From Bacteroidaceae bacterium (GTDB lineage: Bacteria > Bacteroidota > Bacteroidia > Bacteroidales > Bacteroidaceae), in assembly GCA_017522915.1 (NCBI GenBank), contig JAFWXX010000049.1, forward strand, positions 1 through 42,501: 42,501 nt of DNA, in the 5' to 3' direction. The notes under the pieces were generated by a model that was not told the DNA's origin, did no database searches, and saw only the letters and a program-made list of their open reading frames with translations. Positions 8,912-16,561 of this stretch are shown one piece after another. Each line of letters starts with the position of its first letter. Positions within the stretch are counted from its first letter, which is position 1. Both the position numbers and the translations under genes were made by a program.

Positions 8912-10339
8912 TTACAGCAAAGGTGAGAAAAGGCGTGCAACTGACTCAAAGCAACGGTGCAGGAACGAACGCGAACGGTACTCGTTCAAGGAGAGCTGAT
9001 GACATAGAGCAATATCGTCAAGAAAGTGCTGTTTGAGTTTCTGGGCAACACCCTTGCCATATACGAATGCACTTATTTCAAAATTGTAGTAGAAACTCCT
9101 GAAATCGAGATTCGCCGAACCGACAGAGGATACAAAATCGTCACATACGACAGTCTTGCTGTGAAGCATTCCACCCGTATATAAATATACCTTAACACCG
9201 ACATTAAGCAGGCTGCCGATATATGACATGGATATATGGTCGGCCACAAAGCTGTCGGAGCGCATAGGAATCATCAGCCTCACATCGACACCGGAGACGA
9301 CTGCGCTTTTCAGTGCCAGCAGGAAGGGTTCGTTAGGCATAAAATAGGGAGTCTGAAGATAGACATAGCTCTTTGCTGCAGAGAGCAGCTTTATCATTCC
9401 GCTCATTATCGTACGCACCTCACCTACAGGATTAGACGGCACGGCCTGCATGACAATGCCGCTCACAGCTCCTGCACATGGGAAATAGCGTTTTCCGCTT
9501 ACCAGAGAACGGTTCGAGAAGTACCAGTCAACAAGGAAAGAGGCCTGCAATCCATGCACTGCTGCACCTCGCACAAGCAGCATCGTATCGCGCCACATGC
9601 CCCACTTCACACCTTTCACATACCTGTCGGCAATATTGCAGCCACCAATGAAGCCGGTTTTGCCATCTACGACCACGACCTTGCGGTGATTCCTGTAGTT
9701 GACCTTATTTGTAAAGAGCGGGAAACGTACCTTGAGAAAAGATTCCACATACACACCGGCACAACGTATCTGTTCAAAGAAATCCTTCTTCACGCTCCAA
9801 CACCCCACACTGTCATATATAAGACGCACTTCAACACCTTGCCGTGCCTTTTCAGCAAGGATGGATGCTATTTTCCGGCCAAAGTCGTCATTCTCGAATA
9901 TATAGAACTGCATGTGTATATGCTCCTTTGCTTTCTGCAGTTCACCGACAAGAGCCGACTCGAAAACAGATGTATCGGCAATCACCTCTACATCATCTGC
10001 ACCTAAGGGATTAGCCAAGGCCGAATTCTTGAAGAAAGACACCAAGGTAGAATACTCCTGCGGAATCTCGCAGGACTCCCCGCTGTTTCCATAAAGATGG
10101 TCACGCTGCTTGAGCTGCGACAGCAAGCGGCGGCCTATCATCCTGACCCTGCGCGTGTCACGCCCGAAAAAGAAGTAAAGCACAAGGCCCAGGACAGGCA
10201 GGAACAGCAACACCATCATCCACGCCAATGTTTTGACGGTATCACGGTTCTTAAGCATGACCCTTACCATCAGCAATACCGCAAGAATGCAGTATAGCCA
10301 ATAAAGAGTACCCATTATCGTTGCACTGTCCCAACCCAT
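8912..10339 (-). CDS. cls: cardiolipin synthase (phospholipase D superfamily)
   Basis: A 475-residue membrane enzyme that joins two phosphatidylglycerol molecules, or a related pair, to make cardiolipin. Two N-terminal transmembrane helices (from WLYCILAVLLMVRVML and LAWMMVLLFLPVLGLVLYFF) precede two PLD domains with intact HKD motifs: NHRKVVVVDGKTGFIGGCNI and MLHSKTVVCDDFVSSVGSAN. ATG 10339 (MGWDSATIM) is chosen because the longer frame to 10387 would run through the predicted -7 box at 10385-10392. ATG 10315 (MGTLYW) is a good alternative. It converges on rsmD and diverges from the TIR-WG gene. Substrate choice among Cls types cannot be read from sequence. Confidence 0.92.
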   Translation of the reverse strand: MGWDSATIMGTLYWLYCILAVLLMVRVMLKNRDTVKTLAWMMVLLFLPVLGLVLYFFFGRDTRRVRMIGRRLLSQLKQRDHLYGNSGESCEIPQEYSTLVSFFKNSALANPLGADDVEVIADTSVFESALVGELQKAKEHIHMQFYIFENDDFGRKIASILAEKARQGVEVRLIYDSVGCWSVKKDFFEQIRCAGVYVESFLKVRFPLFTNKVNYRNHRKVVVVDGKTGFIGGCNIADRYVKGVKWGMWRDTMLLVRGAAVHGLQASFLVDWYFSNRSLVSGKRYFPCAGAVSGIVMQAVPSNPVGEVRTIMSGMIKLLSAAKSYVYLQTPYFMPNEPFLLALKSAVVSGVDVRLMIPMRSDSFVADHISMSYIGSLLNVGVKVYLYTGGMLHSKTVVCDDFVSSVGSANLDFRSFYYNFEISAFVYGKGVAQKLKQHFLDDIALCHQLSLNEYRSRSFLHRCFESVARLFSPLL

Positions 10340-10347
10340 AGAAAATA

Positions 10348-10393
10348 TTTTACAGCGAGTGCAGTTTGTATATGCACCGTAAGGCAAATATAC
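10348..10393. repeat. 46-bp direct repeat, copy 1 (cls promoter-proximal)
   Basis: Differs from copy 2 (10432-10477) at three of 46 positions, at an offset of 84 bases. Contains a dyad GTATAT-N14-ATATAC (10368-10393) whose right arm overlaps a minus-strand TATATTTG. Confidence 0.85.
10385..10392 (-). promoter_or_regulatory. -7 element of the cls promoter
   Basis: The minus strand reads TATATTTG, a match to TAnnTTTG, 45 bases before ATG 10339. It lies inside repeat copy 1. No TTTG stands at -33, so an activator may be needed. Confidence 0.5.
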
Positions 10394-10431
10394 TCACAAA
10401 CGAGCAAGAAATATGAAGTTTACTTCATTTT

Positions 10432-10477
10432 TTTTACAGCGAGTGCAGTTTGTATATGCGCCGTAAGGTGAATATAC
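10432..10477. repeat. 46-bp direct repeat, copy 2
   Basis: Same unit as 10348-10393 with three changes. Two of them turn the -7-like TATATTTG into TATATTCA, while the GTATAT-N14-ATATAC dyad (10452-10477) is kept. The dyad is thus conserved and the promoter element is not, which favours a protein-binding role. Confidence 0.85.
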
Positions 10478-10572
10478 ACAAAAACAAATGAGAAACACTA
10501 ATGCAGCCTTGAATATTTCTCTCAGCAGATGCTGTATATACCTACATGTAAGGCAAATAAATACAATACAAT

Positions 10573-10602
10573 AAAAAAAATGTGACCATGGTCATTTTTT
10601 TT
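10573..10602. promoter_or_regulatory. palindrome between A8 and T8 tracts upstream of the TIR-WG gene
   Basis: A perfect 12-bp palindrome TGACCATGGTCA (10583-10594) is flanked by eight A on the left (10573-10580) and eight T on the right (10595-10602). The shape is that of an intrinsic terminator, but both flanking genes are transcribed away from it. An operator, or an insulator of the TIR gene, is an alternative. Confidence 0.5.
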
Positions 10603-10607
10603 GATCT

Positions 10608-10641
10608 TTTGTAATTCTTTTACTAGATTATACTAACTTTG
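10608..10641 (+). promoter_or_regulatory. promoter of the TIR-WG gene
   Basis: TTTG (10608-10611) and TAACTTTG (10634-10641) fit the Bacteroidetes -33/-7 consensus with a slightly long 22-base spacer. The ATG follows 17 bases after the -7 box, so the leader is very short. Confidence 0.6.
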
Positions 10642-10658
10642 TAATAAACTAAAACTAT

Positions 10659-12887
10659 ATGTACGAAGTTTTTATCTCTTGTAAGAGTGAAGATTATGAT
10701 TTCGCAAAGAAAATATATCATTTTCTGTGCGAAAAAGGATATTCTGTTTTTATTGCAGATGTTGAACTACAGAAATCAGGCAGAGACAGATATGGGAAAG
10801 TTATAGATGAAGCTTTGGAAGAGGCAAAGCATCTTGTACTTTTTTCATCAAACCCAAGTTATGTTATATCAACTTATGTTGAGGCAGAATGGCGCACCTT
10901 TCTGGAGGAACAGAGATGTGGCCGAAAAAATGGCAACCTATTGACTGTCCGCAAAGGATTTGACATTTCAGATTTGCCTATCTCATTGAGGAACTTGCAA
11001 TCGTTTACGTACGATAATTTTCACTCGATTATTGATTATTTACCAATTGAAGCAGGCTCTTGTGATAAAGATGTGAACAAAACCGAAGAGATTTCCATTA
11101 ATATTGCTCAGACATCCAAAGAACTGCAACAGAAGGTAAATATACCAGATAGCCCAAAAACGCTTCACCGCACATATAAATGGTCTGGAATATTCTTGTC
11201 TTTAATTATAGTTATTATCGGTACTATATGTCTATTTCGCAGTTCATATAAAGCCCATACTCCAACCTTACCTTATGCAAAGAGTATAGTACTAGTAGAG
11301 AAAGATAGCTGCTATGGACTTATTGACAGCACAAGTAATGCCGCAAATACTTTTGCGTGGCAATTTCCAGGATATTTTACGAACATGCAAAAAAATAACA
11401 AGTATAAAATTGCAGATAAGACCGGCAAAACAAATATTCCATTGATGTATAGTTTTGATTATATTATATACCCATATGTAGAAGGTGCGGCACTAATAGA
11501 AAAAGATGGCAGATATGGATTTATTGACAGCACTTATAATTTTATAACTCCTATAGAATATGATTTAGCATGGCAATTTTCCGATGGCTTGGCCATGGTG
11601 CAAAGAGATAACAAGTATGGAATTATTGATAAAAGAGGTAAAGTGATACTCCCGATAAAATATGATGAGGTTGGTCACTTTTCCTATGGCTTGGCAAAGG
11701 TACAAAAAGACGGCAAGTGGGGATTTATAGACAAAACAGGAAATATCGTTGTTCCATTAGTGTATAATTTCGTTTTCTCTATTTCATCAGACGGTTTTGC
11801 ATACGTACAAAGAAACAAAAGGTGGGGATGTTTAGACAAGGCCGGCAAGATGATTATCCCGTGTGTATATGAACATCATTTTGGCTTTTACGAAGGTATG
11901 GCAGAAGTAAAAAAAAATGGCAAGTATGGGTTTGTTGATAAAACAAGCAATGTAGTTATTCCATTTATATATGATAATGCAGGAAGCTTCTCACAAGGTA
12001 TAGCATTCGTAGAAAAAGATGGCCAATGGGGCGGAATCAACAAAAGCGGTAATACTGTTATTCCATTTATATATGAAGATGCATCTGTGTTTTCCAACGG
12101 TTTGGTAGAGGTAAAAAAAAATGATCGGTATGGCTTTATTAATGAGAATGGCAAGGTCGTTATTCCATTAATTTATGACTATTGTTTTTCTCATTATGAA
12201 GATTTAGTAGAAGTTAAGAAAGACGATCTGTATGGTATTGTTGATAAAACAGGAAAAGTAATTGTCCCAATAGTGTATGATTACGTAGGGAGTTTTCAAG
12301 AAGACATGATTTACGTGAAGAAAAATGGCTGGTATGGATATATTGATCGAACCGGCAAAGCTGTTACTCCATTTGTATATGAAGAGGCTGAGTCTTTTTA
12401 TGAAGGCATGGCTAAAGTGCGAAAAGAGGGCTTGTATGGGTATATTAATAGAACCGGAAAAGTTGTTATTCCATTTGTATATGAAGAGGCATTGGGGTTT
12501 TCCGAGGGTTTGGCAAGCGTAAAAGAGAATGGCAAATGGGGATATATAGACAAGACTGGCAAAACCGTCATTCCATGTTTATACGATAATGCATACTCTT
12601 TTTCCACTACAGGTTTGGCTGGAGTGCAAAAAGATGGGAAGTGGGGGTACATAGATACAGATGGCAACGTGATTATTCCGTTTATGTACGATGACGCCAA
12701 GGGGTTTTCCGAGGGTTTGGCAAGCGTAAAAGAGAATGGCAAATGGGGGTACATAGACAAAACAGGCAAGAGAATTATTCCGTTTGTATATGATAAAGCC
12801 GACTCTTTTTCCAAAGGCAGTGCTTATGTAGTAAGAAACAACACTGGTGAACATATAGATAAAAAAGGACGAATAATAAGTCTTTGA
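10659..12887 (+). CDS. TIR domain - transmembrane helix - WG repeat protein
   Basis: A 742-residue protein in three parts. Residues 1 to about 125 form a TIR domain (MYEVFISCKSEDYDFAKKIY, GYSVFIAD, HLVLFSSNPSYVIS, then TYVEAEW). E77 lines up with the catalytic glutamate of NAD-cleaving TIR enzymes. A polar linker leads to one transmembrane helix at about 176-194. From about 208 to the end run some 15 WG-type repeats of about 34 residues (consensus [KR][WY]GxIDKxGKVVIPFxYD, F-x-GLA-V-KxxG) and a half unit that caps the end. WG repeats are thought to form a beta-propeller-like or solenoid ligand-binding surface. No signal peptide is visible, so TIR is probably cytoplasmic and the repeats outside, or the reverse. 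Base composition is AT-rich (two 60-base rows counted at 28% and 40% GC, against 62% in a nuo row), suggesting acquisition. A sensor-effector for cell defence is inference only. Confidence 0.85.
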   Translation: MYEVFISCKSEDYDFAKKIYHFLCEKGYSVFIADVELQKSGRDRYGKVIDEALEEAKHLVLFSSNPSYVISTYVEAEWRTFLEEQRCGRKNGNLLTVRKGFDISDLPISLRNLQSFTYDNFHSIIDYLPIEAGSCDKDVNKTEEISINIAQTSKELQQKVNIPDSPKTLHRTYKWSGIFLSLIIVIIGTICLFRSSYKAHTPTLPYAKSIVLVEKDSCYGLIDSTSNAANTFAWQFPGYFTNMQKNNKYKIADKTGKTNIPLMYSFDYIIYPYVEGAALIEKDGRYGFIDSTYNFITPIEYDLAWQFSDGLAMVQRDNKYGIIDKRGKVILPIKYDEVGHFSYGLAKVQKDGKWGFIDKTGNIVVPLVYNFVFSISSDGFAYVQRNKRWGCLDKAGKMIIPCVYEHHFGFYEGMAEVKKNGKYGFVDKTSNVVIPFIYDNAGSFSQGIAFVEKDGQWGGINKSGNTVIPFIYEDASVFSNGLVEVKKNDRYGFINENGKVVIPLIYDYCFSHYEDLVEVKKDDLYGIVDKTGKVIVPIVYDYVGSFQEDMIYVKKNGWYGYIDRTGKAVTPFVYEEAESFYEGMAKVRKEGLYGYINRTGKVVIPFVYEEALGFSEGLASVKENGKWGYIDKTGKTVIPCLYDNAYSFSTTGLAGVQKDGKWGYIDTDGNVIIPFMYDDAKGFSEGLASVKENGKWGYIDKTGKRIIPFVYDKADSFSKGSAYVVRNNTGEHIDKKGRIISL
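11480..12850 (+). repeat. tandem repeats of about 102 bp encoding the WG units
   Basis: The coding repeats have a period of about 34 codons. Most copies are diverged, but the last few are close at DNA level: 12494-12541 and 12701-12748 are identical over 48 bases (offset 207, two units). Recent unit duplication or gene conversion at the 3' end is the likely cause. Confidence 0.8.
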
Positions 12888-12934
12888 TTATTACTACTGC
12901 ATATCTGACAGATTCATAAAGGAATGTGAAACAG

Positions 12935-12993
12935 TTTAATAAAGGAATAGGATTACCCATCTTGTTATCGGGTAATCCTATTCCTTTATTAAA
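12935..12993. terminator. bidirectional terminator between the TIR-WG and outer-membrane genes
   Basis: A perfect 24-bp inverted repeat, 12935-12958 with 12970-12993, with an 11-base loop. The stem core is GGATTACCC and the outer arm is AT-rich (TTTAATAAAG), so each strand ends in a U-rich arm. It separates two convergent genes (stops at 12887 and 13007). Confidence 0.85.
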
Positions 12994-13006
12994 GCATACA
13001 TTATTC

Positions 13007-15931
13007 TTAGAAACGGCCTCCGCGCATTCCGCCAGGAGCCATACCGCCTCGCATGCCGCCAGGCATACCATATTCACGAGCTCCCCGGCCTTTCTTGTCA
13101 TCATCACCCTTTTTATTGTTGTTGAACTTATAAGAAAGGTTGAACATGCAGTAGCTGTATATCGCATTCGTTTCGGAATCACGACGGGAGAGAGCATCCA
13201 CAATGCGGCTGACATTGCTCTGCTGATGCAGGATGTCATATATCTGGAACGACACTGTAAGCGCATTCCTCTTGAGGAAACTAGCCGACAGCTGGGCATT
13301 CCACAGCAGCTCATTGGTATTGGCATTAGGGTCGCTGTAACCGCGACGGCTGCTCATGGAGAGATTGGTCGATAGCTTGATGTTATACCACGGGAAAGTA
13401 TAGTTCATGCTCGGACCGTATGAAAAGTCGTATATATTCATCTTATCCTCAGGCTGAGCACTTGAAGAGGAGTGTGAATAACGGACATATCCCGATAGTG
13501 ATATATCGAACTTATCGGCACGGTAATTGATATTCAGACGCTCGCTAAGGCCTATTGTCTTGGCTCTGTTCTTTACGCTTCCTTTAGTTCCTTGAACGCT
13601 TATATAGGAAACGCTGTTGGCATAGCTGGCATCGGTATGCGTGCTATAGGTAAACTTCTTGTTTGCCGGAATGGCGGAATTGAACACAATGCCGCCGTTT
13701 ACGCTCCAGTTGCCGTTTATATTGTCGGGTTGGGTTATAGTAGCTCCGGTCTCCTCTATGTATGTAGCTTTTCGGCTTATGCTGTTGAGAGTATTCCTGA
13801 AACCTGTATATACATTGAATCCACGCTGGGCCTCGGTGTTGTATGTATTAAAAAACGCATTCAGGCTATTGGTAAATGAGGGTTTCAGCCCTGGATTACC
13901 CTTTGTTATGTGCAGCGGATTGGAATCATCCGTAATATCAAGCAGGTCGGTCATTGAAGGCTGGCTTGTCGAACCACGATACATTATGTTAAGGGTTGTC
14001 TGCTTAGACCACCTGTAGCGGAAACGCAGATTAGGAGTAACATTGCTGACATTGCGCCTCAATACAGTATCTATACCCAGATACTTGTATTCCATCTCTG
14101 TCTCCTGCGGTATCCATGTAACTCCGGCACTGAGATTCATCTTGTCTGTCACATAACGGAACATGAGCTGTGCCTCATGCTGCTGAGTACGGTATGTAGA
14201 GTGGCGGCTGAGCTCGTTGTCAATATACTGCCTGTAGTCATCGGGCAACAACGGTGTGTTATAGTGACGGCTAAGTTCCATTATATATCCTGGTATGCTG
14301 TCAAAGACATAAGTAGAACGGTCACTATTGTTGTAGCTGTAATTGTAGCTATAGCTCAACTGCAGGAAAAGGTTCTTCATCAACGGTTCGGTATAACTGA
14401 AACGCAGATTATATCTCCAGTTCTTGGAAGGAGTTGCAGAATGGCGCTGACGGTCATATCCGTTGCTCCCGGCATTAGACTGGTAATACTTTACCCGGTT
14501 TACAGAGTAACTGTTACTCTCGCTGTCGCCGTATGAGAACTGTCCTCGGAATGTAAGGTTACGCCCAGGCTTGTTCAAACGACGGTTAATCTGCAGATTA
14601 GCACTTACGTTACGGTTCTCGCTGTTGCTCTGTGACTCATTGTTGTTGCTGTTAACAGCTATCGTATCCATTCCTGCAAGAACGTCGCCATACAACTCCT
14701 TGTAATACTCTTTCACATACAGGAAAGGGTCGTTATTGAATGTCGCCGATGTACTCTGCGACCAGTTGTCCGATGTGGAGTAGCTGAAAGAGGGGCGGAA
14801 TATTATGTTCGTCATCGTATCGGGCTTCCATTCAAGACGCATATCGGCATTGAAGCCGGTCGAGCGGCTGAAACTGTTGCTGCGGCTATTCGAGAACTGG
14901 TTACGCCCTATCTGAGGCATGAATGTCTCGCTCGAACTCCAGTTCTTGGAATCCGTATTCCTGTGATTGGCTCTGACATTGCCTCCCAGTTCTATCTTGT
15001 CCGACTCGTATGCAAAATTGAACCCGGCCTGTTTGGGAGTGACAAGACCACCGCCGCCACCGCCTCTGAAACCGCGGCCGCGGCCGTCTGAAAAGCCTTG
15101 GTTATTCAAATTGTTTGCCGACATGACAAGAGTATATTGTGCCATATCGTTATAGTAACCCGTAGTATTCTTGAATGTATATCTGTCCTTTGTTCCATAA
15201 CCCACATCGGTATTCGAGAAGAGACCATCTACAACACCCTTCTTCATCTGCAGGTCGAGTACAGTCTCCTCTTCACCGTCATCAATGCCGGTCACACGGG
15301 AAAAGTCACTTTTCTTGTCGTAGAACTTGACTTTATCGACGATATCTGCCGAAATGTTCTTAAGAGCCATATCCTTGTCAGTACCGAAAAAATCCTTGCC
15401 TTTCATAAGGATACGGTTGACAGTCTTTCCGTTTATTTTTATGGTACCGTCGTCACCTATGTCCACACCCGGATACTTCTTTATGAGTTCTTCGAGCATA
15501 GAGCCTTCGGGCACACGGAATGCCGCAGTGTTGAACACAAGCGTATCCTCAGAAGCAGTAACCGGCGGCACCTCAGCCGTTACTACAGCAGCTTTCAATG
15601 CAACGGCATCGGTAGAAAGTTCAATCTTGCCAAGATCGATATTCTTCCCCTTCACTACTTTCAGGTTACTGTTCTGAGCAACATAACCGACAAATGATAC
15701 ACGAAGATAATAGTCGGCGGCCGAAGCCGACAACGAGAACTTGCCGTCATAATCACTGGCCGCACCCACCTTGAAGACAGAGTCGGGCAAGGAATACAAC
15801 TGAAGAGTGGCATTCTGCAAAGGCTCACCGTTCTCTTTGTCAACTACCACTCCGGTTATTGTACTGCCCTTTTTCTGGCCCAAAGCAGCCAACGAGCATA
15901 AAAGCATAATTAAAAACAGTCTATATCTCAT
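13007..15931 (-). CDS. TonB-receptor-like outer membrane beta-barrel protein
   Basis: A 974-residue outer-membrane protein. A signal peptide (residues 1-19, MRYRLFLIMLLCSLAALGQ) is followed by a carboxypeptidase-regulatory-like domain (GVVVDKENGEPLQNATLQLY to about 105), a plug-like region (GSMLEELIKKYPGVDI; INGKTVNRILMKGKDFFG) and a long barrel rich in alternating aromatic and polar residues. It resembles the Bacteroidetes outer-membrane beta-barrel family related to TonB-dependent receptors; no SusD partner is adjacent, so a glycan PUL role is not supported. Two glycine-rich stretches stand out: GRGRGFRGGGGGG at about 295 and a C-terminal tail of GGMRGG-type repeats after the last barrel strand (YSYCMFNLSYKF). 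The substrate is unknown. It is transcribed alone. Confidence 0.85.
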   Translation of the reverse strand: MRYRLFLIMLLCSLAALGQKKGSTITGVVVDKENGEPLQNATLQLYSLPDSVFKVGAASDYDGKFSLSASAADYYLRVSFVGYVAQNSNLKVVKGKNIDLGKIELSTDAVALKAAVVTAEVPPVTASEDTLVFNTAAFRVPEGSMLEELIKKYPGVDIGDDGTIKINGKTVNRILMKGKDFFGTDKDMALKNISADIVDKVKFYDKKSDFSRVTGIDDGEEETVLDLQMKKGVVDGLFSNTDVGYGTKDRYTFKNTTGYYNDMAQYTLVMSANNLNNQGFSDGRGRGFRGGGGGGLVTPKQAGFNFAYESDKIELGGNVRANHRNTDSKNWSSSETFMPQIGRNQFSNSRSNSFSRSTGFNADMRLEWKPDTMTNIIFRPSFSYSTSDNWSQSTSATFNNDPFLYVKEYYKELYGDVLAGMDTIAVNSNNNESQSNSENRNVSANLQINRRLNKPGRNLTFRGQFSYGDSESNSYSVNRVKYYQSNAGSNGYDRQRHSATPSKNWRYNLRFSYTEPLMKNLFLQLSYSYNYSYNNSDRSTYVFDSIPGYIMELSRHYNTPLLPDDYRQYIDNELSRHSTYRTQQHEAQLMFRYVTDKMNLSAGVTWIPQETEMEYKYLGIDTVLRRNVSNVTPNLRFRYRWSKQTTLNIMYRGSTSQPSMTDLLDITDDSNPLHITKGNPGLKPSFTNSLNAFFNTYNTEAQRGFNVYTGFRNTLNSISRKATYIEETGATITQPDNINGNWSVNGGIVFNSAIPANKKFTYSTHTDASYANSVSYISVQGTKGSVKNRAKTIGLSERLNINYRADKFDISLSGYVRYSHSSSSAQPEDKMNIYDFSYGPSMNYTFPWYNIKLSTNLSMSSRRGYSDPNANTNELLWNAQLSASFLKRNALTVSFQIYDILHQQSNVSRIVDALSRRDSETNAIYSYCMFNLSYKFNNNKKGDDDKKGRGAREYGMPGGMRGGMAPGGMRGGRF

Positions 15932-16075
15932 ATCTATTCTGCATATTTATTTAATTTGACATCTTTATTTATAAAAAGTTTAAAAATAATATTTATTTAT
16001 CAATAAAAACAGGAATTATAAGGATAAAACCATAATAATAAAGTGCAATACATTTTTTTGAACTATTTTTACAGC
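15932..16075. other. AT-rich divergent intergenic region
   Basis: Upstream of both the outer-membrane gene (-) and the 16076 gene (+). It is strongly AT-rich, with no convincing TTTG/TAnnTTTG pair for either gene and no hairpin of note. Confidence 0.5.
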
Positions 16076-16474
16076 ATGGAAAACTATGTAAATTCAGAAA
16101 TTGCGGATATCCTTGAAAAAATATGCAAGAAAAGGCCTTGCCCCAACTTCGGGGAGCCTTTTACTACAGCATTCAGGATTCTGTATCGTGGAGAAGAAGA
16201 GGAGATATCAGCTGCGGCATATATCTGTTCTTTATACCTTTCGGCTGTCAAGGTCAAGTTTCCTACAGACAAGCTTCATATCTTTGTACACTGCGTTCAA
16301 GAGGAATATAGAAGATTCCACTTCGACTGCAAGATGTATGACAAGATTATCGGAATGATTGACAAGGAAAGGCTTAGAGAAGTCAATCTGTATGACAGCA
16401 ACTGCAATATAATTAAGGCAGAATGTTCATACAACGAGATAAGGGATGCACTTGATTTTTACACTAACAGATAA
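16076..16474 (+). CDS. small conserved-looking protein of unknown function
   Basis: A 132-residue soluble, mostly helical protein beginning MENYVNSEIADILEKICKK. A GTG at 16043 would add 11 residues rich in Tyr, Phe and Asn that look like untranslated leader, so ATG 16076 is preferred. It has seven cysteines, a run of acidic residues (RGEEEEIS) and a hydrophobic centre (AAAYICSLYLSAV). No family was recognised. It precedes the lipoprotein/sigma-like pair on the same strand by about 87 bases with a separate predicted promoter between, so it may or may not share their function. Confidence 0.6.
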   Translation: MENYVNSEIADILEKICKKRPCPNFGEPFTTAFRILYRGEEEEISAAAYICSLYLSAVKVKFPTDKLHIFVHCVQEEYRRFHFDCKMYDKIIGMIDKERLREVNLYDSNCNIIKAECSYNEIRDALDFYTNR

Positions 16475-16498
16475 TTTTTCATATTTTTTATAGTGCAT

Positions 16499-16532
16499 TT
16501 TGCACATAAAATCCTTTTTTTAAGTAAGTTTG
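16499..16532 (+). promoter_or_regulatory. promoter of the lipoprotein/sigma-like operon
   Basis: TTTG at 16499-16502 and TAAGTTTG at 16525-16532, 22 bases apart, 29 bases before ATG 16562. Both elements match the Bacteroidetes consensus; the spacer is one or two bases long. Confidence 0.6.
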
Positions 16533-16561
16533 CAAATATTACCTAAACAGTTTCTAACACT

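Larger units (their letters stand above)
10340..10658. other. AT-rich divergent intergenic region between cls and the TIR-WG gene
   Basis: About 320 bases without a gene. From left to right it holds two 46-bp direct repeats (10348-10393, 10432-10477), with a cls -7 box in the first; a partial third repeat trace (GTATAT at 10534-10539, GTAAGGCAAATA at 10548-10559); a 12-bp palindrome between A and T tracts (10573-10602); and the TIR-WG promoter (10608-10641). Confidence 0.7.

Noticed and set aside
9236..10006. 256-residue open frame antisense to cls
   Set aside because: Both HKD motifs lie on the minus strand; the plus-strand frame has no recognisable domain.
10348..10477. 46-bp direct repeats as ends of an insertion sequence or att sites
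   Set aside because: Only 38 bases lie between them and there is no transposase or integrase nearby. Tandem duplication is simpler.
11480..12850. Regular repeats as a possible CRISPR array
   Set aside because: The period is a multiple of three, the units are coding and diverged, and there are no unique spacers between identical repeats.
10300..12890. cls and TIR-WG as one defence operon
   Set aside because: They are divergently transcribed with separate promoters, and cls is an ordinary housekeeping gene.
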